A stretch of DNA of 64,000 nt. Origin: Chytridium lagenaria (taxonomy: Eukaryota > Chytridiomycota > Chytridiomycetes > Chytridiales > Chytridiaceae). Positions 36,905 through 48,103 of this stretch are shown here, one piece after another. Each line of letters begins with the position of its first letter. The stretch's first letter is position 1. The translations under genes were made by a program, and so were the position numbers. The notes beneath the pieces were generated by a model. The model made no database searches, had not been told where the DNA came from, and worked only from the letters and a program-made list of their open reading frames with translations. The DNA lies in assembly GCA_025449115.1 (NCBI GenBank), contig JAHLKC010000142.1, positions 1 through 64,000 of the forward strand. The letters are read 5' to 3'.

Positions 36905-38609
36905 TTAACTATCCTCCCCTTCCGCCTCTCCCTTCACCTCCCCACCACACCGGCTCGCACATCCATTCAACACAATATCCTCAATATCCGTGCTATACCT
37001 AATACACATTAAAGTTAATAAATGCCAAACCTTTCCTCACTACAAAATAAAACAAAAGAAAATCACTAACCCTTGAAAATACGGGTTCTTCTTGATAGCC
37101 CTTCTCCACCAATTCCTGTATGTCTTGATCATGATATCCGCAGCAACAGGGGAATTCATGGCGTTGGCACCATGCGCCAGGTTCTTTTGTTGACCAACGA
37201 GCATGGCGTAGTCTTCTTGGGTGACTTTAGAGTTGTATCTGAGGTGGGTGGGATATCGATACCGGGGAATAGGGTGGGGGAAAAGGAAGTGTGATGAGTA
37301 TTTAAGCAAGGTGTTGAATAAAACAGGGATGAGGGGTATGGTGAACGCGGTGGCTAGAACTCACTTTGGGAAATAATAATCCAAATACCATCTCGTCAAA
37401 AGAAATTCTCAGCAAACGCCAAAAACGTGAACCTCTGAATCCAAAAAAACCTAACGTGGCCTTTCTGTGTTGGAACGCAGTAGAATGTTTGTTCGCTCGA
37501 GTTCTTGAACGAGAGGTTGACGGTGCATGGGGGGATGAATTCGAACCGGATGGGGGTGGTGGTGGGTCGGTCTGGAGTGGATGAGGTGCCGTGAATCGTG
37601 CCTGAGGGGGTGAAAATGCAGTCCATGGTCATCGGAGTGGCTTCGGAGCGGGAGGAGATGGTGGTGTCATGGGTGAAGGGGAGGTGGGCGGGATCGAGAA
37701 AGTTTTCGACTGGAAAAGAGGGAAGACGGGGAGTTATTTTTAGGGAGAGGTACAGGTGAATGTGACAAAATAATAGAATTCATTCGGCGACGACATACAA
37801 ACAAGGGAGGCCGTGGGATACCGTGTTGTTAAAAGAAAAGCACTCACCAAACAAACAATGATCAATATCAAAATCATTATACCCCGTCCTCGGTTTCATA
37901 GGATGCTTCTCGAAAAACCTCAACTCTGGCTTCTCCACCTTCTCACAGTCCTCCAACTTTCCAGGCCAAATCTACCAAATCTACGTATTAAGACATAAAA
38001 ACAAGAATGGCCTTTTTTTCTATAATTACCCAAACGAAAAACTCGTCCTCATGAATCGGATATTTGTAGACTTTGGCGTTTGCCGGAATGGATTTCGTGG
38101 AAGGAAGTGATGGGATATGCGTTACAGCTCCTTCAGCGTTGAATTGCCAACCATGATATCGACCTGTATAACGGCGTAGTCATTGATGTTATGGTATTCA
38201 TGAATCAGAAAAGTTCATGTTAATGAAAAGAGTTGACATTCATGGGGTTTTTTTCAAGTCCTCACATTCAAGTTTCCCATCCATGATCCTCCCACACTTA
38301 ACGGTGCACTCCGATGTGGACATTTATCCATAAACGCGACAACCTGTTTCGTCTCGTCATCTCGATACACCACAATAGGGTCATCCTAGAACTCGTCAAC
38401 CATCATCCCCAATGTATCATCATACAAGAATATGCATGCCAAATGACCTTTCCAGAGACGACCCGCTTGGTTTCAGGATGGGATACCAGGATTTCCGCAC
38501 TAGAGGGTGGGAGGGTCAATGATGGTGGAGGAAGTGGGGGGTCAGGCTTACTGTCGGTGGTCTTGGTGTAGAAGAAGGTCCGAAGCTCATCTTGGGTTTG
38601 GGACGTCAT
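36905..38609 (-). CDS. Rieske non-heme iron oxygenase, copy A
   Basis: The start at ATG 38609 gives MTSQTQDELRTFFYTKTTD; the stop is at 36905. The Rieske [2Fe-2S] ligands are CPHRSAPL and the CRYHGWQF split across an intron. The mononuclear-iron motif is DPAHLPFTHD (Asp-x2-His-x4-His). Flanking blocks are KSWYPIL, YEDEFFVW, CVPTQKGHVRFFWIQRF, and GANAMNSPVAADIMIK then NWWRRAIKKNPY. The layout resembles the pheophorbide a oxygenase/Tic55-like and related aromatic-ring or N-demethylating oxygenases. It inserts oxygen into, or demethylates, an unknown substrate and needs a reductase partner not seen here. Compared with copy B it has lost single bases in exons (GTGGGAGG for GTGGGGAGG near 38295; changes near 38440-38465), so it may be the decaying copy. 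It has no clear TM segment. Confidence 0.85.
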
Positions 38610-39691
38610 GATGGGGTTGTTTTTGAATGGGGAAGGTGAGGTTTCTTTATATATGGGATCGAAGTGGAGTGAATTGTCATGATACCCCCGATTGGTGGAG
38701 GTGTTTTTGGAGTCCGTCCGATAAATGGAGGCAAGGCGATAACCACCTTTGAGGTATGCGACAAATGCGTCTGGAACAGTTCAACGACTCGTGAAAAGTA
38801 AGATCCAATGATGTTTACGCGGTTTTAATTCAGCGGATGAACGAGTGTGTTCGTAAATTTTACCTTAATTGCGAGAGCGCGCGAGTGCAAGGGCTCGGAA
38901 ACGTTAGCATATCAAGGGGGATGACGCGACCCGAACCGGCAACTCTCTTTGAGTCTTTCCCTCGAGGTCGACTCCTCAAGTGATCAAACACTTGAGGTAC
39001 CGTCACCTTTCAACACGTCCAAGTATCCGCGTAAATATCTTAAAATCAAGGTCAAAATGTAATTATCAGCCCTCTGATCATTACCAAGCCTCTAAAGAAC
39101 ACAACACTAAATATCATACTAGATATTCAAGCTTGCCGAAAAACAGGTACATTCTTCATCTCCAACAACAGTCCATCGTGAACTTATTTGTTATCGTGAA
39201 TGCTCTTCCTTGCGCGCTACAGGGATGATACCGAGCCGGTGGGTCCATGATGGAGAAGTGTTTTAAGGAGGCAACTGTAGAAGTGGTCAGAGGGTGGATT
39301 TTGGTTGAGAATGATCTGTCTTCCGGTTTTGATAGACTTTAATGTACAATTGGAAAGACTTTTCGGCGTTGCTGAAGAATGTTGAACAGAGATAATGCCC
39401 TCACTGTTTCCTGCGCTGTGGTCCAGGATTGCGTATGGAGTTGAAGCTGATCCTTGGAATATTCTCTTTATGGCTTGCTGTCAGCTGCCGTCCATCTCCT
39501 AGCATGAACCAGATGCCTTAACGCGTTCAACCTCTTGAAAGCATTGTCATTAGAGTTTTTAGGGGTTTAAATTATTTATCCGCAATGCACTTTTTATCGG
39601 ACATGCATCTTGACCTAGACGGCCAAGTCGATCCGACTTGAGAAAAGGTTCAAGCGACTTACCCATCGCACCTTCTCCACATTCCACCGTC
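38610..39691. other. Spacer between the head-to-head Rieske genes
   Basis: Contains both promoters. The two gene starts do not share obvious upstream sequence, so the inverted similarity stops near the ATGs. A perfect 9-base hairpin lies at 38974-38997. No other gene recognised. Confidence 0.4.
38974..38997. repeat. Short perfect inverted repeat (hairpin)
   Basis: CCTCAAGTG (38974-38982) and CACTTGAGG (38989-38997) are perfectly complementary across the 6-base loop ATCAAA. It sits about midway in the left half of the spacer between the two Rieske copies. Role unknown. Confidence 0.6.
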
Positions 39692-41386
39692 ATGACGACT
39701 CAAACCCAAGATGAGCTTCGGACCTTCTTCTACACCAAGACCACCGACAGTAAGCCCAACCCCCACTTTCTCAATCATCATTGACCCTCCACAAGTGCGG
39801 AAATCCTGGTATCCCATCCTGAAACCAACCGAGGTCGTCTCTGGAAAGGTCATTGGCATGCATATTCTTGTATGATGATAAAACGGGATGATGGTTGACG
39901 AGTTCTAGGATGACCCTATTGTGGTGTATCGAGACGACGAGACGAAACAGGTTGTCGCGTTTATGGATAAATGTCCACATCGGAGTGCACCGTTGAGTGT
40001 GGGGAGGATCATGGATGGGAAATTAGAATGTAAGATCGTTGGCTTGGATGCACCTTTTCACATAAACCTTTTTTTGATGCATGCATTTACTTATCAAAAA
40101 ACAGGTCGATACCACGGCTGGCAATTCAACGGAGATGGAGCCGTCATCCATATCCCCTCACTGCCATCCACGAAATCCATTCCGGCAAACGCTAAAGTCT
40201 ACAAGTATCCGATTTACGAGGACGAGTTTTTCGTTTGGGTAATAACACCCCGTTTCCACCACTTTATATTGATGGGTCTTGCTCCACAGATTTGGCCGGG
40301 AAGGTTGGAGGATTCGGAAAAGGTGGAGAAACCTGAATTGAGGTTTTTTGAAAACATCCTATGAGACCGAGGATAGGGTACATTGATTTTGATATTGATC
40401 ATTCTTTGTTTGGTGAGGAACTATCTATGATCCGCCTTAAAACTTAAATTATTTGCTCGAAAAGCCTCCTGTTTATTTATTGAATTACTTACTATTTATC
40501 TGTACATCAATGCCCTCCTGTTTCTTTACTCAATGGCTTATTATTATTTTTATATTAATGCCTATTTTCATTGACCACCTCTTTCCAGTCGAAAACTTTC
40601 TCGATCCCGCCCACCTCCCCTTCACCCACGACTCCACCATCTCCTCCCGCTCCGAAAAAAACCGCCATGACCATGGACTGCATCTTCACCCCCTCAGGCA
40701 CCCTCCACGGCACCTCATCCACCCCTAATCGTCCAACCTCCCCCCCGGTCCGATTCGAATTTATCCCCCCATGCACCGTCAACATGGCCTTACCGGATTT
40801 CAGTGAACAAACCGTCTACTGCGTGCCCACGCAGAAGGGTCATGTGAGGTTTTTCTGGATCCAGAGGTTCACGCCGTTGGCGTTTGCGGATTATTTTTTT
40901 TGTGACGAGATGGGCGTTGGATTATGTCTTCCCAAAGTATAAGCTCAATTCTTTTTTTTTGTGTGGGAGCGGTTTTTTTCTTTATTTATTTTTTTTTTGA
41001 CACGCGTCTTAGATTCGTCGCTAAAGTCGCTCAAGAAGATTATGCCATGCTTGTTGGCCAACAAAAGAACCTGGCTCGCGGTGCGAACGCTATGAATTCT
41101 CCTGTTGCTGCAGATATCATGATCAAGACGTACAGGAATTGGTGGAGAAGGGCTATCAAGAAGAACCCGTATTTCCAGGGGTATGTGTTTCCCCCCCTTT
41201 TTTTCCATTTGTTTTGTTGTGTGGTTTTTTTTAAAGGGGAGATTGTAATGTTTGATTTTGATGTTCTGTTTTTTTTAGGTATAGCACGGATATTGAGGAT
41301 ATTGTGTTGAATGGATGTGCGAGCCTGTGTGGTGGGGAGGTGAAGGGGGAGCGGAATGGGAGGAAAGTGAGAGTGAAACGCTGTAA
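39692..41386 (+). CDS. Rieske non-heme iron oxygenase, copy B
   Basis: The start at ATG 39692 gives MTTQTQDELRTFFYTKTTD. The exons match copy A almost residue by residue, including CPHRSAPLSVGRIMDG, CRYHGWQF, DPAHLPFTHD, CVPTQKGHVRFFW and GANAMNSPVAADIMIK. The first intron, as well as the exons, is alignable with copy A. The end in the preferred frame after GGEVKG is acidic and stops at 41386; without a one-base shift in the G-run near 41345 the frame would run on to 41666. Another break is in the A-run near 40657. The function is as for copy A: iron-sulphur oxygenase of unknown substrate, with an N-terminal Rieske domain and a C-terminal catalytic domain. Confidence 0.85.
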
Positions 41387-41877
41387 ATCGTATGCATGTA
41401 TGAAATATATTATCCCCATACGCCTGCGTGGCGTTATTCATTCCGATCACGTCGAGCTGATCTTGCTTGTTTTGTTTTGTAAACGAGTCCGTCGTCTCAA
41501 ATCATCAACCTTTGTCTGTCGTGTTCGGGAGATTTTATTATTTGTTGTCTTGGGGATAGATTGTGGCTATTACTTGTGCGAACATTCTTTCATTTTCGCT
41601 GCTGCTTTCAACCCCCATTATCTTGGTTTTTTCGTGTGTACAAAGCATATTCTTTTAAAACGTTGAACGCCAAGATGGATGAGATGATTTTCAAAGCTTA
41701 CTACTTTTTTGGTAAACTGCGAGATACATATGAGACGAGTACAGCATAAACGGAAAAGCCTCGCTAAACGCAAAGCAGAAAAGCGAGATAAGAATTCCTG
41801 GATAGCAAAAAGAAATCCACCAAATGAAACTGATGAAGAACGAAAACACGAAAGTCATTGCACGGATCCAAGAAGCA
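41387..41877. other. Intergenic between convergent 3' ends
   Basis: Frames running through here continue from copy B or are short. No domain recognised. Confidence 0.35.
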
Positions 41878-43451
41878 TCACAACTTTGCCGTCTCCTCCC
41901 ACTTCACCACCATCCTAAACCTCACATCCCCATTCCTCACCTTCCCCACTGCCTCATTCACCCTCCCATCCCCACACTCTCAACCCAAGGTCTAACCCCC
42001 AACCTCGCCGCCACCTCCAAACACTCCTTCAAATCCTTCACCGGTCCAATACTGCTCCCCAGATCCCTTTCTGCCCAACAACAAGTCCAGCAGGGTTCAT
42101 CACCACAGGTCGTTCAGGCACGTCCACCAGCACAAGCACGCCGTCAGGTTTCAGTAACCGAAGAAGTGGGTCAAGGGAACCCGTGCGACGGTCTACAGCC
42201 GTCACGATAAGAAGGTCGAGAGGGGGTAACCGTTTTTTGGGGGATCCTTTGGGAGGGTTGATGACGTGAAAGGCAGACGCGCCGAGGGTTTGAGCGTCTG
42301 CGGCTTTCGTCGGGGTTGTGGAGATGGCGACGGTTTCGGCTCCCATTTTAGAGGCGAATTGGATGGCTTTTTTGTGTGGCGTGGGTTAGAAAGAAAAGGG
42401 ATGAAGGGAAATTACCGAGATGGCCGAGACCGCCGATGCCGGCTACTCCGACGCGTTTGCCGGGTCCAGCGCCGAATCGTTTGAGGGGACTATAGACGGT
42501 GACTTGAAAAAAGAGCGACATGTGAGAAAAGTTGAATTGATGAGGGGTGTCAGGGATAATGAGAAAAAAATGATAGGGGACGGGGAGGATTCAGATGAAT
42601 GATGTACCTCCTGCGCATAAAAGCGGGGCCGCGACATCGGAAGGAAGAGAATCCGGGATTTTCTATTTGAGGGTATAACGAAATGATCATGAACATAAGT
42701 AGAGATATGAATAAGTAAAGAGGGGAGAGTAAACGTACCACGGCAAACTGTGATCGAACGCGGACAAAATCGCTATATCCGCCCTGAGATTGATGTCCAT
42801 CCGCGTACTACAAATACGTTAACGAAAATATAACTATTTGCCATGTACTTTACTGTTATCTAGTAAAAAAGTCAGTATAATAAAATTCATAAAAACACTC
42901 ACATGTCCCAACAGCACGGGGGCAAAGATTATCCTTTCCATTCTTACATTGCCTAATACATTCTTTAAAAAAAAAATCCCCCAGCACATGTAAAGGACAG
43001 ACTTACTCGCAATCCGGCTCTAAACACGCCCAACACATTGCCCCAACACCAACTCGATCCCCGATGGCAAGATTTACCACTTTCACTCCTTTCTCCACCA
43101 CATGACCAACAATCTCGTGACCAACTATGCATGGATACTGTAGGGAGGTTCAGTATGGATGAACAGGGGAAGGTGAACTGGCTTTGGTGGGTCCCCAGCC
43201 TGAATCTATGGTATGGAGATCGCTACCACAGATCCCGCAACAAATCACTTTGATGGTCACATCTGGGAAGGACGGGGTTAATGACGGGTAAATGTTATGA
43301 TGCCCACCTTCGTCTCCCAAGATCCTAGGTTGATACTACACGTAAAACAAGGCACGACATTTAAGTGACATGTAGAAGAGGCCGCCCCTCATCTTACCTC
43401 ATATGGCTTGAGGGGTTCATCTTTCCCGTATGCAGCGTATCCTTTGAACAT
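41878..43451 (-). CDS. Zinc-dependent medium-chain alcohol dehydrogenase
   Basis: The start at ATG 43451 gives MFKGYAAYGKDEPLKPYEYQ. The catalytic-zinc block ICCGICGSDLHTIDSGWG is followed by IVGHEIVGHVVEKG, with conserved Gly-His-Glu. The Cys cluster MCWACLEPDC matches the structural-zinc lobe. The Rossmann motif VGVAGIGGLGHLG lies near 42420-42470, followed by KMGAETVAIS and LGASAFHVIN. The C-terminal block is LLKPDGVLVLVDVPERP, then SSIGPVKDLKECLEVAARL, ending EETAKL at 41878. The pattern is that of NADP(H)-dependent cinnamyl/aryl alcohol dehydrogenases. It likely interconverts an alcohol and aldehyde in the same route as the neighbouring oxygenases. One-base breaks occur near 42040 and 41950. 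Its start lies only 42 bases from that of the plus-strand TauD-type gene. Confidence 0.85.
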
Positions 43452-43493
43452 TTCAGATACGTCCGGGAAAACTTCGTAATCAGTGTCACCACC

Positions 43494-44946
43494 ATGTCGA
43501 CATCAACTGTTGCCTTTGGGTCTAGGATCACGGGAGGCTGGGGGATGCTCGCCGTCCCCTTCCCCACCTCCCGCGTCTCCCCACAGCTCCGTGAAGCCGC
43601 GAGGAAGCGTTCTCCAATTCCGTGGTTTCCCCCTTCACATTCCAGGTCCAACAGCATGGTATCCAATATGGCGGCCATTTCGCAAATGTTAACAAAATTC
43701 AAAGGACGAAATCAACGATCCTGACCCGATTATACCTGTATCGAAAGAGCTTTGGATGATGTGCGGAGATCTTTGGAGATGTTTGTGAAGAGCGGTGAGA
43801 CGTTGGAAAAGATCTCGCCAACGGTTTTTCCGTTGGAACGGTGGAGTGGGATATTAGAGAAGATGAAGGATGTTCTGTTTGAAGGGGCGGGGTTTTCGTT
43901 GTTGAGGGGTTTGGATATCTCTGGACTTTCAAAGAAAGAATTGGCGACGGTATGGGGTGGCATCCATGTTTCTTTTTATTCATAACGCCTTGTAGATCTT
44001 TATGGGGGTTGGTTCGCATTTCGGACAGCCTGTGAGTCAGAACGGTAAAGGAGATTTACTGGGACATGTGAAAGATCTGGGTTTAGACGTGAATAACCCG
44101 AATACGAGAATATGTAATGACGTTTTCTTGGACTCTCACGCTTGTCTGACCTTTTATCTTACGTTTTTAGACGCGACTTCCGAAGCACAGAGGTTCCATA
44201 CGGATTCATGTGACATCGTTGGATTGATGTGCTTGAACCCTGCTGAACAAGGTGGAGAGTCGTTTGTGGTGTCTTCGCATACAATCTGGAATAAACTTAT
44301 GGAGACTGGACGAGAGGATTTGGCGGAACGGCTTACTAGTGAGGAGTGGTATTGGGATAGAAAGGGGGAGGTGCCGTCTGGGAAATTGCCGTATTATACG
44401 AGCCCGGTTTATCATCTGAATGAGGATGGAAAGGTGCTCTGGTATGGTTTTAGAAATGGTTGTGTTTATTCATCGTTTTTAGTATCTACGACAGAAACTT
44501 TTTTAGGACTACTGCTAGGCACGTAGGGGTACCGCAGCTTGAGGATATACAGATTGAAGCCATGGATGCCCTTGAAGCACTCGGTTATAACCATAGCTAC
44601 GGTATGGAGCTTGAAAAAGGTGACCTCCAAGTAAGTTTATATTTACCATGTCATGCATGACGATCACAGAATAGTTAATCATGTGTTTTTTTCTTTTCTT
44701 CTTCAATTTTCTCCGTGTTAGTTTTGCCATAATCAACACATTCTCCATGCAAGATCTGGGTTCCAAGATTCACCAGAAGCAGATGGGAGATATCTTCTTC
44801 GGCTATGGCTGTCATCGACAGCAAGAGGATGGAAACTCCCTGCAAAGTATGAGGAGAGATATGGCCCCATTCAAGCTGATGGACGTAGAGGCGGGATTCT
44901 TGTTGATTCAAGCGGCAGTATCCGACTTGATCCATCGTGGAATTGA
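43494..44946 (+). CDS. TauD/TfdA-type Fe(II)/2-oxoglutarate dioxygenase
   Basis: Diagnostic blocks in order: EGAGFSLLRGLDISGL, IFMGVGSHFGQPVSQN, GDLLGHVKDLGLD, then QRFHTDSCDIVGLMCL with the His-x-Asp iron ligands. Next come GGESFVVSSHTIWN, YWDRKGEVPSGKLPYY and VGVPQLEDIQIEAMDAL. The distal-His block is HNQHILHARSGFQDSP, followed by the 2-oxoglutarate-binding Arg in RYLLRLWL; the end is LDPSWN at 44946. Introns are 43950-43995, 44113 onward, about 44440-44490 and about 44630-44720, all GT-AG. The proposed start at ATG 43494 is the least certain part because the first 200 bases do not read cleanly into the domain. It would hydroxylate or cleave an unknown substrate, probably in one pathway with the adjacent dehydrogenase and Rieske enzymes. 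Confidence 0.83.
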
Positions 44947-45237
44947 TCCAGGAACAAGACTTTGCAAATCAGTAATTGAGCCTTGTACTACTTTATATAA
45001 ACTAAGGGCTGAGCTTTGGTCATTGTCCTTCATCAGTCACCACCTCGTTGCATGCATCGTTTCAACTTGGCCAGAAAAACTATTTAAACACCACCTATCC
45101 CCCCTTCATCCCGAATCCAACACCTGCTACCGCTCACACCTGCCATCATCATCTCGCCTCCATCTTCTTCTTACTTGAAGTGCATGCTGCATCACTCACG
45201 TCTACCTCCAAAAATCATAAACGCATCCATCTCACCA

Positions 45238-47263
45238 ATGTCAACAAAACCTACCTGCAAGTACGCTCCTACTTGCTACAGAGTAAGGCTATTTGATCAT
45301 CATCCTATATCCTTACCTCTCTATTTACTTTCTTTTTTAAATTTCATTAGAAAAACCCTGCCACACCTCGCCCAATTCTACCATCCCGCTCCCGGCACTA
45401 CAACCACCACAAAAGCTAAAGCATCAACGCCCTCAACCGCCGCCGCTCCCGTCCTCTCTGAAACCGAAAGCGATGACGACACCTCCGCTCCCGCTACCAA
45501 AAAGAAACGCACCCCAAAACCCGACGTGGACGATATGGACGTTGACGACCCTGACGCCGATGTTTTGATCGTTAAAGGCATCAAACCCGAAAATGCAATG
45601 AAAAACGGTGAATCCGTGGATGTGTTCAGTTACACGATCAAGCGCGTCGATGCGCATTACTATTGTACATGCAAAGCGTGGAAGTTTAATAAGGCGTCTG
45701 TCGATGGTAAATTCTCCCCTTTTTTATGATGGGCTGATGTCTTCTTGGTAGCGAGGACTTGCACGCATTTGAAGAGTTATCTAGGAGATGATTATGAGGA
45801 TGCGAGGATTGCGAAAACGAAGGCCTCAACTGCGACTGTGACAACGCGATCAAAGAGGAAGGCAGATGACGACGACGATGACGATGACGATGATAAGAAA
45901 AAAAGGAGGCGGCGGCAAAAAAGAAGGCGAAAGCGAATGTGACGATTCCAAATGTTCTTTTGGCGAAAAAGTGGGAGGAGGATGTAGATCCGACGGGATG
46001 GTGGATGTCAGAGTAAGTTTGGTTTACACTTCACATGATAATGATCACATATTGCCGTTTGCGGATATTGGCATTTACTCTTTTTTTACAGAAAACTTGA
46101 TGGTGTTCGCGCTTACTGGCATCCAGAGGCCGAGACCTTTGTATCCAGAAACGGAAACAAGTTTTTTGCACCAGACTGGTTCACAAAGAATCTTCCAAGA
46201 GATATGTCACTGGATGGAGAGCTGTTTGCTGGACGTAAAAAGTTCAGCAGCACTGTTTCCGTTGTCAAGGTATGTGATTTTAGCAATTATCACGAGAAAG
46301 TGCTTGGTTCTGACCCTTTTGCGAATTTAGTCTATGGATTCACCTCATTGGAAGAAAATTGAATACCATATCTTTGACGCGCCTAGTTTGAGTGACCTAC
46401 CATTCGAGCGTCGTATGGAGAAAATCAAGGATTTTGTGGCAAAGTCAAAGTAAGAACCCTTTTCCATCATCGTTACCCTTTCCCATCATATTACCGATCA
46501 ACCTGGATCATTAACCGCATCACAGCACTCCTCATTTCCGTTGGGCCGAACATGAGAAATGTCAAGGAAGCAAGCACTTGACGCGAAATTAGAGGAGGTG
46601 GAAGGAAAGGGGGGTGAAGGTGTTATGCTTCGTCAACCAAAGAGCAAATACGAATTTAAGCGCTCAAACACGCTTTTGAAAGTCAAGAGTTTCTACGACG
46701 CCGAAGCTGAAGTGATTGGAATTGAACAGTGAGTGATTTTTATTGCAGTTGTTTGTTTTTCTATATATACAATTTATTGATCAATATCGCCAAATTAGGG
46801 GGAGCGGAAAGAACTCAAATGTTATGGGTGCTATTAGGGTGAATATTTTTATTTCGTTGTAGTTATTATCGCATGCATGCTAACTCGCCATTGTCTCAAG
46901 TGCAAAATGGCCTCTGGAAATATTTTTAAAATCGGCAGCGGCTTTACCGACAAGGAACGTGCGAAACCCCCCAAAATAGGGTCCATCGTCACCTATAAGT
47001 TTCAGGAACTCAGTGATGCCGGTTCGTCATCTATTCTTCATTCGCCGGCATTTATATGGCTGCCTTTTTTCTTTTGGCTGAGATGCTTATTATTCTTTGA
47101 TTTGTTTTATACAGGAAATCCGCGATTCCCTATTTTTATTGGTGTCCGTATTGATGCGGATAAAGCGGAGGATGCGCAGATTAGGAGTATTAAGAGGACA
47201 AAGTCGGATATTAATCGACAGAAGGCGTGGGGAGACGCAGTGGATGAAGATGCGGAAGATTGA
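45238..47263 (+). CDS. ATP-dependent DNA ligase fused to PBZ and SWIM zinc fingers
   Basis: The start at ATG 45238 gives MSTKPTCKYAPTCYR, and the next exon continues to HLAQFYHP. This is a C2H2 PBZ (poly-ADP-ribose-binding) finger. A disordered acidic/basic linker follows, then a SWIM-type finger (YYCTCKAWKF...RTCTHLKSYLG). A Lys/Asp-rich low-complexity stretch leads to the ligase core. The adenylation motif is split by an intron (WWMSE|KLDGVRAYW; the Lys is the nucleotidyl acceptor). Further core motifs are RNGNKFFAPDWF, MSLDGELFAGR, YHIFDAPSL, GGEGVMLRQPKSKYEFKRS and LLKVKSFYDAEAEV. The OB-fold part includes KIGSGFTDKERAKPP; the end is at 47263. The protein probably seals nicks at PARP-marked breaks. 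Homopolymer breaks occur near 45352, 45903 and 46590. It is shorter than eukaryotic ligase I, resembling compact bacterial/viral-type ligases. Confidence 0.85.
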
Positions 47264-48103
47264 GCGAAATGTTTTTGGGCCGTGAAAAGATAATAGATTA
47301 CTTTCCATAGATTTATTTTCCCAACATTATAATTCTTCATTTGAGGCTAATATTGGCAACACATCGACAAATAGCTAATGAAGTTGTCACTGTTGACCTG
47401 TAGTCAGGGAGCTGTAGTGGCACAACTCAAAGACTTGATTTAAAGGAATATCAGAAGTCTCTAAGTAGATTTTCTCTCTCCGAACTGAGGATGATCTCAA
47501 TACCTATATAATGGCGGTGTCCATGCCGAAAGAACTAACAAGCAACCGCCGCTAAATATTTTTCGGTGCAAAGACGGATAAGGCGCGTCGGATCACCACC
47601 CTTTCTGAAGAATGTCGCATCACGAATTTTTTATGTATTTACTCCAAAGTACATCCCAACCCTTGATTATTCATTGGCCAATGACACGACTTCCTGAGAA
47701 TCCACTATTTCCTGTTCTTTCTTTTTTTTCTTTTTTCTTTGCTTTTTGCGAACAAAACGAGGTTAAGGAAACGTACAGACTCTCTTTTAATAAAGCACCA
47801 TTATATTCTTAGCACACATGTGGTGATTTCATTTTCTAAACAAATAAAAAAAAGAAAAAAATTCCTTTCCGGCCCTTTGGCTTTGATACTACTACAACAA
47901 AACAAATAAAACGAACAAGAACACTCCCAAGCTTTAAAAGATTCGATCCGAAGAAAGGGATACATGAAGAAAATAAAACAAACAAAAAATAACAAAATAA
48001 TTCAAAAAGATGCAGAGCCCCATGGGAGAATCTGTCTAATTCAAGTTAAGATAAAAGAGCCATAACGACTATATGCTGTAAACCAACGACAACAAAACGT
48101 AAT
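47264..48103. other. Intergenic between convergent genes
   Basis: AT-rich with mixed 3' UTR-like runs. No gene or RNA recognised. Confidence 0.35.

Larger units (their letters stand above)
36905..41386. repeat. Inverted gene duplication (two arms of about 1.7 kb, about 1.1 kb spacer)
   Basis: The minus-strand arm 36905-38609 and plus-strand arm 39692-41386 carry the same Rieske gene in opposite directions. Exons and at least the first intron align with scattered substitutions and single-base indels, so the duplication is fairly recent. The arms can pair as a large palindrome. Confidence 0.8.

Noticed and set aside
38930..39010. Sequence resembling a tRNA B-box on the minus strand
   Set aside because: No matching A-box, acceptor stem or anticodon arm could be folded by eye.
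41387..41666. Read-through extension of Rieske copy B
   Set aside because: Copy A stops after GGEVKGEAEG, and the copy B extension exists only because of a probable one-base error in a G-run.
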